Below, piece by piece: positions 1 to 7,675 of a stretch of DNA of 64,000 nt. The position numbers and the translations under genes were made by a program. This stretch comes from Hymenobacter monticola. Lineage in GTDB: Bacteria > Bacteroidota > Bacteroidia > Cytophagales > Hymenobacteraceae. The notes beneath the pieces are model-generated. The model saw nothing but the letters and a program-made list of their open reading frames with translations. It was not told where the DNA came from and did not search any database. Position 1 is the stretch's first letter; the number at the start of each line of letters is the position of its first letter. The stretch lies in assembly GCF_022811645.1 (NCBI RefSeq), contig NZ_CP094534.1, forward strand, positions 4,402,001 through 4,466,000, written 5' to 3'.

Positions 1-1
1 C

Positions 2-847
2 ATCGGTGACGAGTAGCAGCTCCCAGTGCCGCTGGCCCACGGCCCGGCGCACGGCCAGCCCTTCTACCTTGCCGCGGTACGGGCGGCCATCGTGCCAGGC
101 CAGCCGCGCAAAGGCGGTCTGCTGCGTTTCCAGGTTTACCAAGCCGACGAAAGACCCGAGCACGTCCCCGTCGAGCACGGCGTCGGTGGTGTTTTCAACC
201 GACGCCGTTACGAACAGCAAGCCATCAACAAACGTGGCCCCCGAGAACCCGGCCGGGCTGCCGTCAATAGCAGGCAATGCAAACGGGGTCGTCTGCACCG
301 TCGGGGCCGCAGCCTGGCCTTGCAGAAATGCCAGCGTGCCCGCCAGCGGCAGCCGAAACAGCAGCGCCGCATCGGCCCGCCCCACGGTGCGCTGAAACAA
401 TAGCAACTCGGTGGCCGAGGTAGCGGCCGCTTCCAGGTTCAGGACCGCGCCGGCGGGCAGGTGCGGGCGCAGCAGGTCGTAGAGCGGGGCCAGGTCAACG
501 GGTTCGGGGGCCGTTGGTCCGGCCGAGGCGGTGGGCACAAACCAACCGCGGGCGCGGGTGGGCAGGCTGCCCGAGCCGAGCAGCAGCAGGCCGGCCCGGC
601 CGTCGGGCCAGGTGAGGGCGGCCATGCATTCGAGGTCGGGCTTGCCGGCTTTGGGCAGGCGGCCGGTGCCAAAAGCCGTCGTTTCAAACAGCGGCACCCG
701 GCCCGTAACGGCCAGCGTGTGGGCATCGAGCTGGTACAAGAGCGGCGCGTCGTCGCCGATGACGTAAGCGCTGGGGCCCATAATTTCGACGCCGGAGGCA
801 GAAGGCACACCGGCAATGCTGGTTTCGGCGAGGATGGTCGCAGTCAT
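2..847 (-). CDS. Beta-propeller-like hypothetical protein, 3' end outside window
   Basis: This frame is open from an ATG at 845-847 leftwards off the window edge, giving 282 codons with no stop. The translation begins MTATILAETSIAGVPSASGV. It consists of repeated short beta-strand-like segments of the type LLYQLDAHTLAVTG, AALTWPDGRPGLLLLGSGSL and LEGLAV-like blades, with acidic/hydrophobic alternation reminiscent of a six-bladed propeller. No signal peptide is evident, so a cytoplasmic location is likely. I do not recognise a characterised family; conserved unnamed proteins of this size and texture occur in Bacteroidota. It is divergent from the speD-like gene, and the two share the 146-bp gap 848-993, which holds no clear promoter motif. 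The strand and frame are well supported because alternative frames in both directions give low-complexity Arg/Pro/Ala-rich shadows. The function is unknown. Confidence 0.75.
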   Translation of the reverse strand, partial: MTATILAETSIAGVPSASGVEIMGPSAYVIGDDAPLLYQLDAHTLAVTGRVPLFETTAFGTGRLPKAGKPDLECMAALTWPDGRAGLLLLGSGSLPTRARGWFVPTASAGPTAPEPVDLAPLYDLLRPHLPAGAVLNLEAAATSATELLLFQRTVGRADAALLFRLPLAGTLAFLQGQAAAPTVQTTPFALPAIDGSPAGFSGATFVDGLLFVTASVENTTDAVLDGDVLGSFVGLVNLETQQTAFARLAWHDGRPYRGKVEGLAVRRAVGQRHWELLLVTD

Positions 848-993
848 AGTGAATGAGCAGGGGGATGATGTGGCAGAGAAAAGCGGCTGTAATATCCTAA
901 CGGTGCCGACGATTCTACGGCCGGACCTTTTCTTCTGCAACAACGGGCTGCGCCAATTATCTTGCTGCCGCGCTTGCCCGATGCGCCCCGCCC

Positions 994-1362
994 ATGCTTC
1001 CTTATTCACCCGGCCTCCACATTCTGGCCACGTTCGGGGCCCCGGCCCCGGCCCTATGCGACGCGGAAGCCTGCCGCGCCTTTTTTGATGCCCAGGTGCA
1101 CGCCTTCGGCCTCGAAAAGGTGGGCGAGGCCTACCACAGCTTTCCGGCCGACGAAAACGGCGCGGGCGGCTTCACGGCCGTGCTGGCCCTCACCGAGTCG
1201 CACCTGAGCATTCACACCTGGCCCGAGCACGGGCTGGCCACGTTCGACGTGTTTTTGTCGAACTTCCGGCGCGACAATGCGGCCACGGTGCAGGCCATCT
1301 ACGCGGCCACGCTGGCGTTTTTTGGCGGCATAGAGCAACATAAAACCGAAGTCCGCCGATGA
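994..1362 (+). CDS. speD: AdoMet decarboxylase (SpeD-like) proenzyme with Cys-to-Ser at the usual catalytic acid
   Basis: The 122-aa product matches the short prokaryotic class of S-adenosylmethionine decarboxylase. Members self-cleave to form a pyruvoyl group and make decarboxylated AdoMet, the aminopropyl donor for spermidine. The motif ESHLSIHTWPE lies at residues 68-78. Ser69 is the expected cleavage/pyruvoyl residue and His74 the processing histidine, matching S63 and H68 of the Thermotoga enzyme. The position equivalent to Thermotoga C83, the proton donor, is Ser89 in FLSNF. That raises the possibility of altered substrate use, because some bacterial SpeD homologues are reported to be arginine or ornithine decarboxylases. 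The start ATG at 994 gives the normal N-terminus SPGLHILATF. The stop overlaps the next ATG (ATGA at 1359-1362), so translation is probably coupled to the DUF4178 gene. Its product could feed the SpeE-like enzyme encoded at 3082. Confidence 0.9.
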   Translation: MLPYSPGLHILATFGAPAPALCDAEACRAFFDAQVHAFGLEKVGEAYHSFPADENGAGGFTAVLALTESHLSIHTWPEHGLATFDVFLSNFRRDNAATVQAIYAATLAFFGGIEQHKTEVRR

Positions 1363-2648
1363 GTGAAACCGTTACTCCCCGGCCCGAATCGGCCCAGCTC
1401 AACTGCCCGGCGTGCAGCACCAGCATCACGTACTACGACGTGGAAGGCAGCGAATTCTACGTCTGCCCCAATTGCCACACCTACTTCCAATGGACGGGCG
1501 AGGAAAAACCCAGGCTGTTTGGCAAGTACGACCAGGCGCCGCGCTCGGGCGCATCCCTGCCCCTGGGGGCGATGGGCACACTCTTCGGACGCACGTTCCG
1601 GGTGGTGGGCGTGGTGTCGCGTCGCGAAGCCAACCACCCCCAATACAGCTGGCGCGAGTACCAGCTGTTTGAGGCCAGCACCGGGCAGTATGCGCAGCTG
1701 GCCGAGTTCGACGGGCACTGGACGTTTATTTGGGCGGCCAACGCGCGCGATGCCGACCGTGCGGAGTACGTGCTGGCCGATTTCAAGCTGTTCAACAAAT
1801 ACCAGTCGCGCGTAAACTGGGCACTGGGCGAGTTCGACTGGGACATTGAACTCGACAGCAACCTGCACGTCACCGAGCACATCAAGCCGCCCTACCTGCT
1901 GGTGCAGGAACGGCGCGGCAACAAAAACGAGTGGTACCGGGGCCGCCACGTAGCGCCCGCGGAAGTGGCCAAGGCTTTTGGCCTCAGCCGAAGCGCGCTG
2001 CCGTCGCAAACGGGAACGGGCGCGGTGGAGCCGGGCCCGGGCAGCGCCGGCGCGGCGGCCCTGTGGAGCCTGACGGGCATTGTGCTGGCCGCGCTGCTGC
2101 TGGTGCAGTTGGTGCTGGTGGCGCGCACCGGCGCACCGCTCCTCAACCAAACCATTCAGGTAGAAGCCGATACCACGGCCTCGGCGGCGCCGGGCACGGG
2201 CCGCGTGCTGGTGTCGCCTTCGTTTACGCTCGACCACCAAGCCGCCCTTGAAGTGGACCTTACCACCTCGCTTACCAACCAGTGGCTGGAGCTGCCCGTG
2301 AGCCTCGTGAACGAGCAAACCGGGCAGGGCTTCGAGTTCACCAAGAACATTGAGTTCTACAGCGGCGTGGAGGGCGGCGAAAGCTGGACCGAAGGCAGCC
2401 GCGACGCCGACGCCGTGCTCTCGCGGGTACCGGCCGGGCGCTACCACCTCAATTTTTACCCCTTCACCGAAAAGGGCGTGACGCCCGAAATCAAGGTGCA
2501 GGTGTGGGCCGACCCGGCGCTGCCGTCGAATTTTTTCGTGGTGGTGGGGCTGGTGCTCCTGCTGCCCTTGCTACAGGCCCTGCGCCAGCACTGGCACGAG
2601 CGCAACCGCTGGGAAAACAGCGACTACAACCCCTACGCCACCGAATAA
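1359..2648 (+). CDS. DUF4178 membrane protein with N-terminal zinc ribbon
   Basis: The 429-aa protein has a CPAC...CPNC zinc ribbon (Cys16, Cys19, Cys36, Cys39). A DUF4178-type beta-rich domain follows over about residues 60-205, with the GTLFGRTFRVVGVV start, the YSWREYQLF core and the later EYVL/W segments. A hydrophobic helix lies near residues 225-248 (LTGIVLAALLLVQLVLVA), then an extracytoplasmic beta-rich stretch, and a second helix near 392-410 before a charged tail. DUF4178 genes are known to co-occur with DUF350, SpeD and SpeE-like genes and, in other phyla, with PspA. That is an established genomic association without an assigned biochemical role. The start overlaps the speD stop by 4 bp. 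I infer a membrane-anchored partner of the polyamine enzymes, with the ribbon on the cytoplasmic side. Confidence 0.85.
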   Translation: MSETVTPRPESAQLNCPACSTSITYYDVEGSEFYVCPNCHTYFQWTGEEKPRLFGKYDQAPRSGASLPLGAMGTLFGRTFRVVGVVSRREANHPQYSWREYQLFEASTGQYAQLAEFDGHWTFIWAANARDADRAEYVLADFKLFNKYQSRVNWALGEFDWDIELDSNLHVTEHIKPPYLLVQERRGNKNEWYRGRHVAPAEVAKAFGLSRSALPSQTGTGAVEPGPGSAGAAALWSLTGIVLAALLLVQLVLVARTGAPLLNQTIQVEADTTASAAPGTGRVLVSPSFTLDHQAALEVDLTTSLTNQWLELPVSLVNEQTGQGFEFTKNIEFYSGVEGGESWTEGSRDADAVLSRVPAGRYHLNFYPFTEKGVTPEIKVQVWADPALPSNFFVVVGLVLLLPLLQALRQHWHERNRWENSDYNPYATE

Positions 2649-2660
2649 CTGCTGCTTGCC

Positions 2661-2861
2661 ATGCTCCAAAGCCTGTTTCAATTCCTACGCCCCGTGCGCC
2701 TCTATGCCCTGCTGCTGCTTTTGCCGCTGGGCTGGTACGCCTGGGGCGCCGTGACGGGCACCCGCCTGCTCGGCGACGACAACGAGAGCACCGAAACCCT
2801 TAGTGCCGGTGGCGGGGGCGGCCGCAGCACCGTCGGCCACGCCCGTTTTTATCACAAGTAA
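2661..2861 (+). CDS. Small single-pass membrane protein of the speD/DUF350 cluster
   Basis: This is a 66-aa protein with one strongly hydrophobic helix at about residues 13-30 (RLYALLLLLPLGWYAWGA), followed by an acidic segment (DDNESTE), a glycine-rich linker (GGGGG) and the ending GHARFYHK. It sits 12 bp after the DUF4178 gene and 12 bp before the DUF350 gene on the same strand, which is the main evidence that it is real. The family is not recognised. The position resembles that of small membrane proteins such as DUF4247 members in related clusters elsewhere, but there is no convincing sequence likeness. The Gly-rich tail after the helix would sit in the periplasm if the N-terminus is cytoplasmic. 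Confidence 0.7.
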   Translation: MLQSLFQFLRPVRLYALLLLLPLGWYAWGAVTGTRLLGDDNESTETLSAGGGGGRSTVGHARFYHK

Positions 2862-2873
2862 CCTTTTCAGCTC

Positions 2874-3089
2874 ATGGAATACCTCAACCCCAAAGCTTTC
2901 ACGGCGTCCATCGTGTATTCGCTGCTCGGCATCTTCATTCTGGTGGTCAGCTTTTACGTGTTCAATAAGCTGACGCCGGGCACCTTGCGCAAGGAAATCA
3001 TGGAAGACCACAACACGGCGCTGGCCATCCTGGGCGCGGCGTTTATGCTGGCCGTGGCCCTCATCATCAGCGCCGCCATTCATGGTTGA
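2874..3089 (+). CDS. DUF350 (YjfL-type) membrane protein
   Basis: The 71-aa product has two transmembrane helices, at about residues 12-30 (IVYSLLGIFILVVSFYVF) and 48-68 (AILGAAFMLAVALIISAAI). Between them is the conserved DUF350 loop with TPGTLRKEI and EDHNTALAI. E. coli YjfL belongs to the same family and lies in an operon with a PspA paralogue and a glutathionylspermidine-synthase-like gene, so a link to polyamines and envelope stress recurs across phyla. The family function is unknown. It is short compared with two-unit DUF350 proteins of about 130 aa and represents a single unit. The last 8 bp overlap the start of the SpeE-like gene. Confidence 0.85.
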   Translation: MEYLNPKAFTASIVYSLLGIFILVVSFYVFNKLTPGTLRKEIMEDHNTALAILGAAFMLAVALIISAAIHG

Positions 3090-4638
3090 AACCGACGTAG
3101 CGCCCGCGGTGGCACCCGTGGCCCGGCGGCAGCAGTCGCCGGGGCTGCTGCTGGTGGCGGTGGCCGTCATTGCCACCTGCGGGCTGATTTATGAGCTGAT
3201 TGCGGGCACGCTGGCCTCCTACCTGCTGGGCGACTCGGTGACGCAGTTTTCGACCATCATCGGGGCCTACCTCTTTGCCATGGGCATCGGCTCGTGGCTG
3301 TCAAAATTCCTCGAAGGCTCCTTGCTGCGCTGGTTTATCCGGCTCGAAATTCTGGTGGGCATCGTGGGCGGGTGCATGGCGCCGCTGCTGTTCGTGTCGT
3401 TCGAGTACGTGGCCTCGTTCCGGCTGTTACTTTATGCGCTGGTGGGCCTCACGGGCGTGCTGGTGGGCCTGGAGATTCCGCTGCTGATGCGCATTCTGGA
3501 AAACCGTTACCAGTTCAAGGACCTGGTGGCGCGGGTGTTTGCCGTCGACTACGTGGGGGCGCTGCTGGCCTCGCTCATCTTCCCGCTGGTGCTGGTGCCG
3601 CAACTCGGGCTCATCCGTACCTCGCTCCTTTTTGGGGCGCTGAACCTGGCTGTGGCCGCCGTGGTGCTCACTCGCTTCCCCGAAACGCGGCCCTACCGGC
3701 GGCGCTTCGGCGTGGGCATTGCAGCGGCCCTGCTGGGGCTGGCGGTGCTGTTCGGCTTCGCCAACCGGCTGCTGGCTTACACCGAAACCCTGGCGTTTCA
3801 GGACCAGGTCATCTATTCAAAATCGACGCCTTACCAGCGCATCGTCCTCACCCGCAACCCGCGCGAGCTGCGCCTGTTTCTTAACGGCAACCTGCAGTTC
3901 AGCTCCGCCGACGAGTACCGCTACCACGAAGCGCTGGTGCACCCGCTCATGCAGGCGCTGCCCCAGGCGCGCCACGTGCTGGTGATGGGCGGCGGCGATG
4001 GCCTGGCCGTACGTGAGCTACTAAAATATCCTAAAATTCACAGCATTAAGCTAGTTGACCTCGACCAGGGGATGACGTCCATTTTTCAACACAACGAGCT
4101 GCTACTGGCGCTGAACAAGGGCTCGCTGAACAACCCGAAGGTGCAAGTCATCAATGCCGACGCCTACCAATGGGTGCGGCAGGACACCGGGCGCTACGAC
4201 GCGGTCATTGTCGATTTCCCCGACCCCGGCAACTACTCCATCGGCAAGCTGTACTCGGCCGCGTTCTACACGGCCCTGGCCCAGCGCCTGGCGCCGGGCG
4301 GGCGCATGGTGGTGCAAAGCACTTCGCCGTATCTGGCGCGGCAGTCGTTTTGGTGCGTGGCGCACACGCTGGCCGCCGTGGGCCTGCACACGGTGCCCTA
4401 CCACCTCTACGTGCCTTCCTTCGGCGAGTGGGGCTACGTGCTGGCTGGCCCCGATGCCCATTGGCGCGGCGATGCCGGGCCGCTGCCGGCGGGCTTGCGC
4501 TACATCACCCCCGGCACCATTCACGACATGCTCCGCTTTCCCCCCGACATGAGCGAGGTGTCTACGGAGGTGAACCAGCTGAATAATCAGGCCCTGGTGC
4601 GGTATTTTGAGGAAGACTGGGGGCCGTACGTGCATTGA
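3082..4638 (+). CDS. Polytopic membrane aminopropyltransferase (spermidine/spermine synthase-like)
   Basis: The 518-aa protein has about seven hydrophobic helices in residues 20-235 and a C-terminal spermidine-synthase fold. In the soluble half the hallmarks are QVIYSKSTPYQRIVLTR, LFLNGNLQFSSADEYRYHE, the AdoMet-type site VMGGGDG (about 302-308) and the catalytic VDFPDPGN (about 376-383), which keeps both aspartates of the DxxDP motif. The GKLYSAAFY motif follows, as in active enzymes. It probably transfers aminopropyl groups from decarboxylated AdoMet, made by the adjacent SpeD-like enzyme, to an amine. The acceptor is unknown and may be presented at the membrane. Fusion of SpeE with a multispan region is a known architecture. 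It overlaps the DUF350 gene by 8 bp. A palindromic repeat follows the stop. Confidence 0.88.
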   Translation: MVETDVAPAVAPVARRQQSPGLLLVAVAVIATCGLIYELIAGTLASYLLGDSVTQFSTIIGAYLFAMGIGSWLSKFLEGSLLRWFIRLEILVGIVGGCMAPLLFVSFEYVASFRLLLYALVGLTGVLVGLEIPLLMRILENRYQFKDLVARVFAVDYVGALLASLIFPLVLVPQLGLIRTSLLFGALNLAVAAVVLTRFPETRPYRRRFGVGIAAALLGLAVLFGFANRLLAYTETLAFQDQVIYSKSTPYQRIVLTRNPRELRLFLNGNLQFSSADEYRYHEALVHPLMQALPQARHVLVMGGGDGLAVRELLKYPKIHSIKLVDLDQGMTSIFQHNELLLALNKGSLNNPKVQVINADAYQWVRQDTGRYDAVIVDFPDPGNYSIGKLYSAAFYTALAQRLAPGGRMVVQSTSPYLARQSFWCVAHTLAAVGLHTVPYHLYVPSFGEWGYVLAGPDAHWRGDAGPLPAGLRYITPGTIHDMLRFPPDMSEVSTEVNQLNNQALVRYFEEDWGPYVH

Positions 4639-4652
4639 AGCCAGGAAATAGT

Positions 4653-4743
4653 CTGTCATCCTGAGCGCAGCGAAGGACCTACTCACTCCTGGACGACTAA
4701 TGCTCTCACTTGACAAGGTCCTTCGCTGCGCTCAAGATGACAG
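4653..4743. repeat. GTCAT-family intergenic inverted repeat, copy 1
   Basis: Two arms of about 27 bp face each other across a spacer of about 37 bp. The left arm begins CTGTCATCCTGAGCGCAGC and the right arm ends CGCTGCGCTCAAGATGACAG. Each arm itself holds an imperfect palindrome (TCCT...AGGA around GC-TGC-GC). Related copies lie at 42757-42844 and, degenerated, at 6483-6532 and 49473-49562. It falls between the SpeE-like and FAD oxidoreductase genes, so it may act as a partial terminator or RNA-processing site inside the cluster. Confidence 0.85.
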
Positions 4744-4842
4744 TCGATTACATTAAAATTGCACGCGAGATGCCTCGGCTGCGCTCGTCATGGCGGTCTT
4801 CCCTTTCCCGTCTTCCTTCCTCCCCACCTCCCACCTCCCCAA

Positions 4843-6471
4843 ATGCCCACCCGTCGCACTTTTCTGGCCCAAAGCGGCGCGGCACTCACCGGCGCGCTGC
4901 TGCTCCCGGCCCTGCCCGGCTGCGCGCCCACCCAGCCCCTGGCGCACATCAAAGGCCAACTGCTGGGCCAGGACGCCGCCACCGGCCACCTGCTGCGCGA
5001 CCCGAGCCGCATTCCCGCGCCCACGGCAACCCTGGACACGGAGGTGCTCATCATTGGCGGGGGCGTGGCGGGGCTCTCGGCCCGGCGCTGGCTGCACCGG
5101 CACGGCCTGCGCGATACGCTGCTGGTGGAAATGGCGTCCGAAACCGGCGGCAATGCTGCCGCGGGCCGCAACGCGGCGTCGGCCTACCCCTGGGGCGCGC
5201 ACTACCTGCCCGTGCCCGACGTGCGCAACGCGGAACTGCTGGAGTTTCTGCAGGAAGCCGGTACCCTGACCGGCTACGCGCCCGGCGGCCTGCCTATCTA
5301 CAGCGAATACCACCTCTGCCACGACCCCGACGAGCGCCTCAGCATCGACGGCCACTGGCAGGACGGGCTGGTGCCCAGCCTCAACCTGTCGGCCCAGGAG
5401 CAGCCACAGTTTGCGCGGTTTTTCAAGCTGATTGAAACGCTGAAAGTAGCCAAAGGACAGGACGGCCGTGATGCCTTCTGCATTCCGCTCGACCACGCCT
5501 CGGCCGACCCGGCGTACCGGCAGCTCGACGAGCTTTCGTTTGCCGACTACCTCACCCGCGAAGGCTTCACGGCTGCACCGCTGCGCTGGTACCTGGACTA
5601 TGCCTGCCGCGACGACTACGGCGCCCTGGCCTCGCAGGTATCGGCCTGGGCCGGGCTGCACTATTTCGCCAGCCGCAAGGGCCGCGCCCACAACGCCGGC
5701 AGCGGCGACGTGCTGACTTGGCCCGAAGGCAACCATTTCCTGACCCAAAACCTGCGCCAGCAGGCTTCTGGCGCCATCCACCGCCGCACCCTGGCCTACG
5801 ACCTCCGCGAAACTGCCGACGGCGTGGAGGTGCTCACATACAACGCGGCCACCCGCCAGAGCACCCGCGTGCGGGCCCGGCGCGTGCTGCTGGCCACGCC
5901 CCTGCACATCACGCATCACCTGCTAACCCGGGTGCCCGGCCACGCGCTGCCCCCGCCCAACGCCCTGCACCACGCTCCCTGGCTCATCGCCAACCTCACG
6001 GTGGAGGGGTTGCCGCAAGGCCCCGGCCGCCCGCTGAGCTGGGACAACGTGCGCTACGGCAGCGCCTCGCTGGGCTACATCAACGCCACCCAGCAGTCGG
6101 TGCAGCAGGAAAGCGGCGCGCCCAAGGTCATCACCCTCTACTGGCCCCTCACCGATGAAGCGCCCGGCCCCGCCCGCCGCCGGGCCTATCAGACGCCCTA
6201 CGCCGAGTGGCTGCCCCGCGTGGTGGCCGAGCTCGAAACCTTTCACCCTGGTGTGACACCCTACATCAAGCAGGCCGACCTCTGGGTGTGGGGCCACGGC
6301 ATGGTGGCCCCCACGCCCGGCCTGGTCTGGGGCGCTGCGCGGCAGGCAGCCATGCAGCCCCTGCGAAACCGTATTTTCTTCGCGCATACTGATTTCAGCG
6401 GCATCTCTATTTTTGAAGAAGGCTTCTACCAAGGCATTCGGGCAGCGCGGGAGATGCTGGGTGTTGTCTAA
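4843..6471 (+). CDS. Exported FAD-dependent amine-oxidase-like protein (Tat/lipobox)
   Basis: The 542-aa protein starts MPTRRTFLAQSGAALTGALL, a twin-arginine signal. LPALPGC follows, so Cys27 is a possible lipidation site. The FAD-binding Rossmann motif LIIGGGVAGLSA lies at about residues 69-80, followed by an E at the end of the second strand (VEMASETGGN) and the GRNAASAYPWGAHYLP segment. The C-terminal region HTDFSGISIFEEGFYQGIRAA resembles the flavin-anchoring end of amine oxidases. I chose the ATG at 4843 because upstream in-frame starts fall in the repeat region. Oxidation of a polyamine made by the preceding genes is an attractive guess from context, not shown. The protein would act in the periplasm. 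Other flavin oxidoreductases such as protoporphyrinogen-oxidase or desaturase types remain possible. Confidence 0.8.
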   Translation: MPTRRTFLAQSGAALTGALLLPALPGCAPTQPLAHIKGQLLGQDAATGHLLRDPSRIPAPTATLDTEVLIIGGGVAGLSARRWLHRHGLRDTLLVEMASETGGNAAAGRNAASAYPWGAHYLPVPDVRNAELLEFLQEAGTLTGYAPGGLPIYSEYHLCHDPDERLSIDGHWQDGLVPSLNLSAQEQPQFARFFKLIETLKVAKGQDGRDAFCIPLDHASADPAYRQLDELSFADYLTREGFTAAPLRWYLDYACRDDYGALASQVSAWAGLHYFASRKGRAHNAGSGDVLTWPEGNHFLTQNLRQQASGAIHRRTLAYDLRETADGVEVLTYNAATRQSTRVRARRVLLATPLHITHHLLTRVPGHALPPPNALHHAPWLIANLTVEGLPQGPGRPLSWDNVRYGSASLGYINATQQSVQQESGAPKVITLYWPLTDEAPGPARRRAYQTPYAEWLPRVVAELETFHPGVTPYIKQADLWVWGHGMVAPTPGLVWGAARQAAMQPLRNRIFFAHTDFSGISIFEEGFYQGIRAAREMLGVV

Positions 6472-6482
6472 GCTGATATTCA

Positions 6483-6532
6483 TTTGTCATCCGGAGCATT
6501 CTGCAAATGAGGCAGCCTGCTGGGATGACAAA
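6483..6532. repeat. GTCAT-family inverted repeat, degenerate copy
   Basis: TTTGTCATCC and GGATGACAAA face each other across about 30 bp containing GAGCATTCTGCAAATG. The same GAGCATTCTGC(A/G)AATG core recurs in the element at 49473-49562. It lies just after the FAD oxidoreductase gene and overlaps an upstream in-frame ATG of the next gene, which argues against that ATG being the start. Confidence 0.65.
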
Positions 6533-6548
6533 CAACTACTCCTTTTCC

Positions 6549-7583
6549 ATGCCCCAACCCTGGATTCGCTCGGCCCGCTACGACGGGCTGCTGATTCTGG
6601 CGCCGCCGTTTCTGGCGCTGGCGGCGGTGCTGGCCCTGCCGGCTCCCTACCGCAGCACGGCCCAGATGCCGCTGCTGGCCTGGGTGGGCTTGGTGGTGCT
6701 CATCGACGTGGCCCACGTCTACGGTACTCTCTTCCAAACCTATTTCGACCCGCTGAAGCGGCGGCAGCGGCGCACGCTACTCTGGGTGGTGCCAATGGCC
6801 TGCTACGCGGTGGGGGTGGCGTTGCACAGCCTGGGCGGGCTGGTGTTCTGGCGGGCGCTGGCGTATCTGGCTGTTTTTCACTTCATCCGGCAGCAATACG
6901 GCTTTCTACGAATTTATAGCCGACAGGAGCCGCGCACTCGCGGCGATTGGCTGGCCCCGGCCCTGGTCTATTACGCTACCATCTACCCGCTGCTGTACTG
7001 GCACCTCTCGCCGGGGCGCAATTTTAACTGGTTTATCGACGGAGAATTTGCGCAGTTCGACTGGCCCCTGGGCCGGCTGGTGGCCAGCGTGCTCTACGTG
7101 GCCCTCATTGCCGCCTACACCAGCTTCGAATTCCGGCGCTGGCGCCGCACCCGCCGCATCAACCTGCCCCGCAACCTGCTGCTGGGCGGCACGCTGGTGT
7201 CGTGGTACGCCGGCATCGTGTGGTTCAACGGCGACCTGGCCTTTACGCTGCTCAACGTGGTGTCGCACGGCATCCCCTACCTGGCATTGGTTTGGAACGG
7301 GGGCGCCTCGCCCCGCCAAGCATCTGGCCAGCCCCGGCGAGGCGCCTGGGCCGGCAAATACGGCCTGTGGGTGTTTCTGGGGGCTGTGGCGCTGTTTGCT
7401 TTCCTTGAAGAAGGGCTGTGGGACGGGTTGGTGTGGCGCGAGCACGGCGCGGTATTCGGCTGGTTTCAGCAGCTGCCGGCCGTGGCCAGTCCGGCGTTGC
7501 TCATGTGGCTGGTGCCCCTGCTTTCGCTCCCGCAATCAACGCACTACGTGCTGGACGGCTTCATCTGGCGGCGGCCGAAGTAG
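6549..7583 (+). CDS. Polytopic membrane protein with four conserved-looking histidine motifs
   Basis: The 344-aa product has about eight to nine hydrophobic segments. Histidines occur in motif-like settings inside or next to helices: DVAHVYG (about 53-59), FHFIRQQYGF (about 109-118), VVSHGIPYLALVW (about 237-249) and STHYVLDGFIWR near the C-terminus. Such a pattern recalls membrane metalloenzymes such as Brp/Blh-type or desaturase-like proteins, but I cannot assign a family. The start at 6549 (MPQPWIRSARYDG) is preferred over the in-frame ATG at 6507 because that lies in a degenerate repeat. It follows the FAD oxidoreductase gene by 77 bp and is the last same-strand gene of the polyamine cluster. 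Its stop codon TAG is formed by the first GTAG of the downstream REPIN. Confidence 0.8.
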   Translation: MPQPWIRSARYDGLLILAPPFLALAAVLALPAPYRSTAQMPLLAWVGLVVLIDVAHVYGTLFQTYFDPLKRRQRRTLLWVVPMACYAVGVALHSLGGLVFWRALAYLAVFHFIRQQYGFLRIYSRQEPRTRGDWLAPALVYYATIYPLLYWHLSPGRNFNWFIDGEFAQFDWPLGRLVASVLYVALIAAYTSFEFRRWRRTRRINLPRNLLLGGTLVSWYAGIVWFNGDLAFTLLNVVSHGIPYLALVWNGGASPRQASGQPRRGAWAGKYGLWVFLGAVALFAFLEEGLWDGLVWREHGAVFGWFQQLPAVASPALLMWLVPLLSLPQSTHYVLDGFIWRRPK

Positions 7584-7675
7584 CTTAGACTCTGTGAGTC
7601 CGGGTTCGCCTGTTGCCATCCGGCTCCGCCTGCTCGCTTCACTCGCTGCTCGGACTCGCAGAGTCCAAGCTACTT
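7578..7675. repeat. REPIN-like element (GTAG + palindrome, inverted pair), family A copy 1
   Basis: Two inverted units, each beginning AAGTAGCTT(A/G)GACTC, flank an approximately 48-bp centre. Each unit holds a mini-palindrome: GGACTC-TGC-GAGTCC is perfect in the right unit and slightly decayed in the left. GTAG preceding a small palindrome is the known signature of REP sequences recognised by RAYT transposases. The element fills the gap between convergent genes and contributes the TAG stop codon of both. Confidence 0.85.
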
